Shown here: positions 14,111 to 14,277 of the stretch, in pieces | How positions within the stretch are numbered: the first letter of the stretch is position 1 | How the letters are laid out: every line of letters starts with the position of its first letter | NCBI GenBank assembly: GCA_934376955.1 | Contig: CAKRPJ010000046.1 | Location: 1-14,277 of the forward strand | DNA length: 14,277 nucleotides | Origin: CAKRPJ01 sp934376955 | GTDB lineage: Bacteria > Bacillota > Clostridia > Lachnospirales > Lachnospiraceae | Reading direction: 5' to 3' | Program-made: the position numbers and the translations under genes | The notes under the pieces: model-generated | The model's input: the letters and a program-made list of their open reading frames with translations, nothing else | What the model was told of the DNA's origin: nothing | The model's database searches: none

Positions 14111-14148
14111 CTTCGCTGATATACGGGCAAATCGTTTTTTATTGTAGG

Positions 14149-14277
14149 TTACTTTCTTGCACCATCCGAGCCGATGGTATATCCGTCAATGGTGGTATTT
14201 ACCGCCATCGTCCCGTCTGTGTAGAAGTAGTACCACTTTCCGTCAATCTGCTTCCAGCCGCCGGCAAACATCATTCC
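14149..14277 (-). CDS. Cell-wall (choline-binding-type) repeat protein, C-terminal end only
   Basis: The last 42 codons and TAA stop of a gene that begins beyond the right edge. The readable end is MMFAGGWKQIDGKWYYFY, then TDGTMAVNTTIDGYTIGS and DGARK. GWKQIDGKWYYFYTDGTMAVNTTIDG matches the roughly 20-residue cell-wall-binding/choline-binding repeat (Gly-Trp, Trp-Tyr-Tyr-Phe, Asp-Gly-x-Met-Ala), and the closing IDGYTIGSDGAR is the usual last half-repeat. Such repeats anchor surface proteins, often peptidoglycan hydrolases, glucan-binding proteins or adhesins, to the wall. The catalytic or functional domain is outside the window, so no activity can be assigned. The gene is followed by the strong hairpin at 14080-14110. 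Confidence 0.85.
   Translation of the reverse strand, partial: GMMFAGGWKQIDGKWYYFYTDGTMAVNTTIDGYTIGSDGARK

Noticed and set aside
1..14277. CRISPR array, insertion sequence, toxin-antitoxin or phage-defence operon
   Set aside because: No regularly spaced repeats, transposase, terminal inverted repeats or paired small genes were seen. The nuclease-helicase is a lone gene with its own promoter and no defence neighbours in view.

Overview
The window looks like a stretch of ordinary chromosome from a low-to-moderate-GC Gram-positive anaerobe of the Clostridia, most likely a Lachnospiraceae member (Blautia/Dorea/Ruminococcus-like). This rests on strong AGGAGG-type ribosome binding sites, consensus sigma-A promoters, tRNAs without an encoded CCA, the long one-chain PurL of the clostridial/streptococcal type, the roughly 600-residue aminopeptidase P, and a choline-binding-type cell-wall repeat at the right edge. 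The family assignment is from memory of protein style, not from a search.

Layout, left to right. (1) An elongator tRNA-Met with its own terminator (1-112). (2) A minus-strand nucleoside-salvage operon, uridine phosphorylase then phosphopentomutase (2228 to 193), with a clear promoter and a terminator. Together the two enzymes turn ribonucleosides into free base plus ribose-5-phosphate. (3) A plus-strand PAP2-type membrane phosphatase/transferase (2476-3129), with a consensus promoter whose -35 box sits between the arms of a perfect inverted repeat. (4) A minus-strand pair, aminopeptidase P and a D-2-hydroxyacid dehydrogenase, joined by a TAATG stop/start overlap (5984 to 3205). (5) Minus-strand purL (9879 to 6115), one chain containing synthetase and glutaminase, for purine biosynthesis. 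(6) A small sigma-70-like protein lacking the -35-binding region 4, divergent from a LysR-type regulator (10031-11625). The promoter for the sigma-like gene appears to lie inside the LysR coding sequence, so the two transcripts would overlap at their 5' ends. (7) A minus-strand PD-(D/E)XK nuclease fused to an XPD/DinG-type iron-sulphur helicase (13991 to 11622), whose stop codon shares a CTAG with the LysR stop. (8) The last 42 codons of a cell-wall-binding repeat protein entering from the right edge, followed by a very strong terminator.

Most of this is housekeeping. I see no CRISPR array, transposase, integrase or phage gene. The most unusual part is the sigma-like/LysR divergent pair with its interleaved promoters; next are the nuclease-helicase fusion and the operator-like dyads around the PAP2, pepP and purL promoters. 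No function beyond family level is claimed for the sigma-like protein, the LysR regulator, the PAP2 protein or the dehydrogenase.
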